Shown here one piece after another: positions 60,302-64,000 of a stretch of 64,000 bases of DNA. The DNA comes from Ehretia macrophylla. Lineage: Eukaryota; Streptophyta; Magnoliopsida; Boraginales; Ehretiaceae. Where the stretch lies: contig CM075783.1 in NCBI GenBank assembly GCA_037974665.1, forward strand, positions 41,801,712 through 41,865,711. Direction: 5' to 3'. Position numbers and translations under genes: made by a program. The stretch's first letter is position 1. Each line of letters opens with the position of its first letter. The notes beneath the pieces were generated by a model. It was not told where the DNA came from, made no database searches, and saw nothing but the letters and a program-made list of their open reading frames with translations.

Positions 60302-60328
60302 GTTAGATGGCCTACTTTGTCATCTAAC
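60302..60328 (+). other. LTR stem-loop H1 (older family C fragment)
   Basis: Perfect GTTAGATG / CATCTAAC arms with loop GCCTACTTTGT, retained although the LTR around it is diverged from the young copies. Confidence 0.6.
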
Positions 60329-60374
60329 TTAGTTGTTTGTTGTTTAATTAAATATTGATGTTATATTGATTATT

Positions 60375-60486
60375 ATTGAGTACGGGAATCGGGCACTTTT
60401 GTTGCTGATCTCCCAGATTATTGATTGATTATTGAGTACGGGAATCGGGCACTTTTGTTGCTGATCTCCCAGATTATTGATTGATG
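60375..60486 (+). repeat. 56-bp tandem duplication in the family C fragment
   Basis: ATTGAGTACGGGAATCGGGC begins at 60375 and again at 60431. The other family C LTRs have only one such unit. Confidence 0.7.
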
Positions 60487-60860
60487 ATTGATTGATTATT
60501 GATGATTGTTATGGAGTCTTGGTATGTGTGTGCCACCTCTCGGGCAGCGTTGGGCTGTCGGGTTGAAAACGGCATGACTGCCAGAGACTACCCCCAGCTC
60601 GCATGACGGAGGTGTCATGGAGGGAGGGGCTAGTGAGGTACCTCGGGTGCGTGTGTAATGGGGAGTTACAAGAAGAATGGTTGAGATCGTGATGGCGTTT
60701 AGAGCTACACCAACTAGAGTATCCTTTATTGAATGGTTATATAGTTAAGTGATGATAATATTATTGTTATTGTGTGTTTACTAACTCAAAGGATTATTCC
60801 AAGGAGTTTAATAGACCTTGTTCGAGATCTATCGGATCCTCGCTGGGCTTATTTTATATA

Positions 60861-61813
<953 letters not shown>

Positions 61814-63458
61814 TGTGACACCCCGAACCCAGCACTTCATTAATTGCATTCATTAAATGGTTAACTTAGATGTAACTTAGCTAATTACTTCATTTTTTCA
61901 TATTTTCATAAATTCAACTATTTCTTTTCATGCATTTTATATTTTTTAAAATATTATATATTTTTAGGGGACTATATCCCCTGACTGTGCATGCATTGCA
62001 TATCGGGATCAACGGTAAAAGATTCGCAAAATGTATGATGAATAGTACCAGCGGGATTTTTTTAGATTTATCAGATTTTTGGCATTTTGTTTTGCTGAAA
62101 TTTAATCACCCAAGTGACCCATTTACCCTAACTAAAATGCCCTAATGGCTTGACCTACCCTTTGACCATCTCATGAGAACATTATAAGCCAAGAAATATA
62201 TAAAAAAAAAGGGTCAAAAAAATGGCCAAAAAAGAGTTACGGGAATAGTAACTTCTCCAAAAAAAAAAAAAATTTGCTCCTTACTTCATTCTTGCTTCCA
62301 TTGCTTCCCAAATTAGTTGTGCTTCATCCTTAGGACCTTAAGACCATTCTTTGATCTTCAAAAGAGGTGAGGGTGCATTTCATTCTTGTATTAAATTCAA
62401 TTAAAGTTTGTGCTATTATTTTTGTGATCTAATATTGTAGTGGTTTAATGCTTGTTCCGTTGTTTCTTATATGCTCTAATGACTTCACAAAATATATTTG
62501 ATGGTTTAAAATACTTATTGAATGCTTGAAAATAAAAATGGCACTTGGGGAAGATGATTGAATAGTACTTTTGCCATGAAAATGACCTAGAAAATATTTG
62601 TGTATCGGATTTCGAATTCCTCGCTCGTGTAGGTCCTTGGCATGTTAGATTGACATAATGTGGAATAAAATTGAGGTGCTCTTTGAGAAAATCATGAAAA
62701 CAGACCTAATTTAAGTCGGGGCCAAAAAATAGAGTTGTGTGTTTGCTGCTCGTTTTTATTTAGGGCTTTGCCTTAGAAGGTCATGGAGGCACTTTCCGTG
62801 GATTTATGGCGTCGGTTGGGGTTTCGGGTGATATAGCTCCTTTGTAAAATCGTAAGAGAAAAATCGGGATTTTTGGATAAACGTGGGCGGAACCGGGGTT
62901 TCATAGCTTTTAAGTGGTCATAAAATGTCCTTGAATGGGGTGTGAAGTAGGTTTTGAGTTTAGTTATCATATGAGTTCATAGGCGCATAATTTCTTTTTA
63001 CTTTAAGCATAATAGTTAAAATTGAGAATTAGAATTTTGTTAGCTTGAAATGTCGCACCATATGCTTCCTATATTGATTGTGATTGCTTTTGATGGCTAT
63101 ATTGCTTAGTTGAATGATATATAGACTGAACATTGTTAAATGCTTATATGATATGAACTTGGTTATATCGGTTATAAATGTTAGCTATGTGAATCCTCGT
63201 GATAAATATATATTCTATTACATGATAGAGTCGATCGATTGAGCTGTTTCTCGTATTTTGGAGCTCGGTAAAAGTGAGGGTTGCACCATACTTGGCATCT
63301 TAACTGATTCATTGATTTTTCATTATGATGGTTATCATGTAAATTATGAGTTATTGTTTAATTACTTTAATTGTATTGTTATGTGCTCATTCATATGTTA
63401 ACTAGGAAGTATTATGTTATCTAGGTTACAAATGCTTGTTAGTGGAAATTCATGTACG

Positions 63459-63482
63459 AAGACAACCTACTTTGTTGTCCTT
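63459..63482 (+). other. LTR stem-loop H1 (family D, copy 2)
   Basis: Arms AAGACAA and TTGTCCTT around CCTACTTTG, with one mismatch. Confidence 0.5.
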
Positions 63483-63707
63483 AAATGTGTTTATTGATTA
63501 TATTGTCATTGTTATCATACTTGCATTGCATCGTGGTTATGCAACCTCATTGTTCGGGGCAGATGTGACGGGCCTCTCTAGACAGTATTGGGCTTGCTGG
63601 GGTTGGTGCTCTAGCTCCGTACCCTATTCCCTCACTCGTCTGGCATGAAGTATTCCAGGGAGTGATTGGGGGTTTATGCCGGCACATTGAACGTGGTTCG
63701 TGGTTCC

Positions 63708-64000
63708 TGTTGTGTGATTTATAACGCAAGTGCACGTATCGCAACAAGTAATAAAGTGATAAGTAAAGATCGTTCCCACGAGGACTGTAATTACTAACTA
63801 CCGAAATTAGTTTAGCTTTAACTTTATTCGGACAATCAAATATAAGAGATTGTGAGTAATAACTAATAACTAAAGTACTTTTGGAATTAACAACTAAAGC
63901 GAATACGAAATTAATAAAGAGGATAAATCAAGAATTAAAATGCTCTAGGGGTTCCGATTTCACCAAGATTAATCCTATTTGAAACTACTGATTTAAATCA
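63708..64000 (-). mobile_element. Element E (Athila-type), copy 2, partial
   Basis: First 293 bp of the left LTR, TGTTGTGTGATTTATAACGC onward, nearly identical to 17902-18190. Continues beyond the window. Confidence 0.8.

Larger units (their letters stand above)
61814..64000 (+). mobile_element. 5' LTR of element D, copy 2, with start of nested E
   Basis: TGTGACACCCCGAACCC start after GAAGA. It matches the D LTRs of copy 1, with H1 at 63459-63482. Element E begins at 63708 after GTTCC, at the same site as in copy 1, and runs off the window. Confidence 0.8.

Overview
This is nuclear DNA of a flowering plant, probably a eudicot. It is AT-rich and repeat-dominated, with nested LTR retrotransposons of plant lineages (SIRE-type Copia, Athila-type and chromodomain Gypsy), a plastid-like tRNA-Thr remnant and one small intron-less host gene present twice. 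No bacterial, phage or CRISPR features were seen.

Layout. The window reads as two head-to-tail copies of one unit of about 30.8 kb: copy 1 is 1-30828 and copy 2 runs from 30829 past the right edge. Each copy has, in order: (i) two roughly 240-bp repeats carrying a plastid trnT-GGU-like sequence; (ii) a gene for a 168-aa secreted protein (4075-4581; 34871-35377) with G-box and TATA-box, followed by a 70-codon ORF; (iii) a 196-bp tandem repeat; (iv) a broken minus-strand Copia element of SIRE type with a long LTR (family B) inside it; (v) a family C LTR fragment; (vi) a non-autonomous element D (LTR, Met-tRNA primer site, about 1.1 kb non-coding interior, LTR), whose 5' LTR was invaded by an Athila-type element E.

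Insertions unique to one copy date the duplication. Copy 1 has solo LTR A1. Copy 2 has solo LTR A2 (same family, opposite orientation, 32 bp away in unit coordinates), a family C solo LTR inside B, and a nearly whole 9.86-kb family C element (45734-55596; Tekay/Del-like chromovirus) inside the Copia remnant. Copy 2 also holds about 2.7 kb near 59.3-62.0 kb that copy 1 does not have.

The strongest signals beyond annotation are: two stem-loops in the LTRs of otherwise diverged families, with fixed loops and stems that change while keeping pairing; the palindromic decamer TGTTGCAACA scattered through the Copia element; and four amino-acid differences packed into eight residues of the duplicated secreted protein. 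All identities and counts were made by eye.
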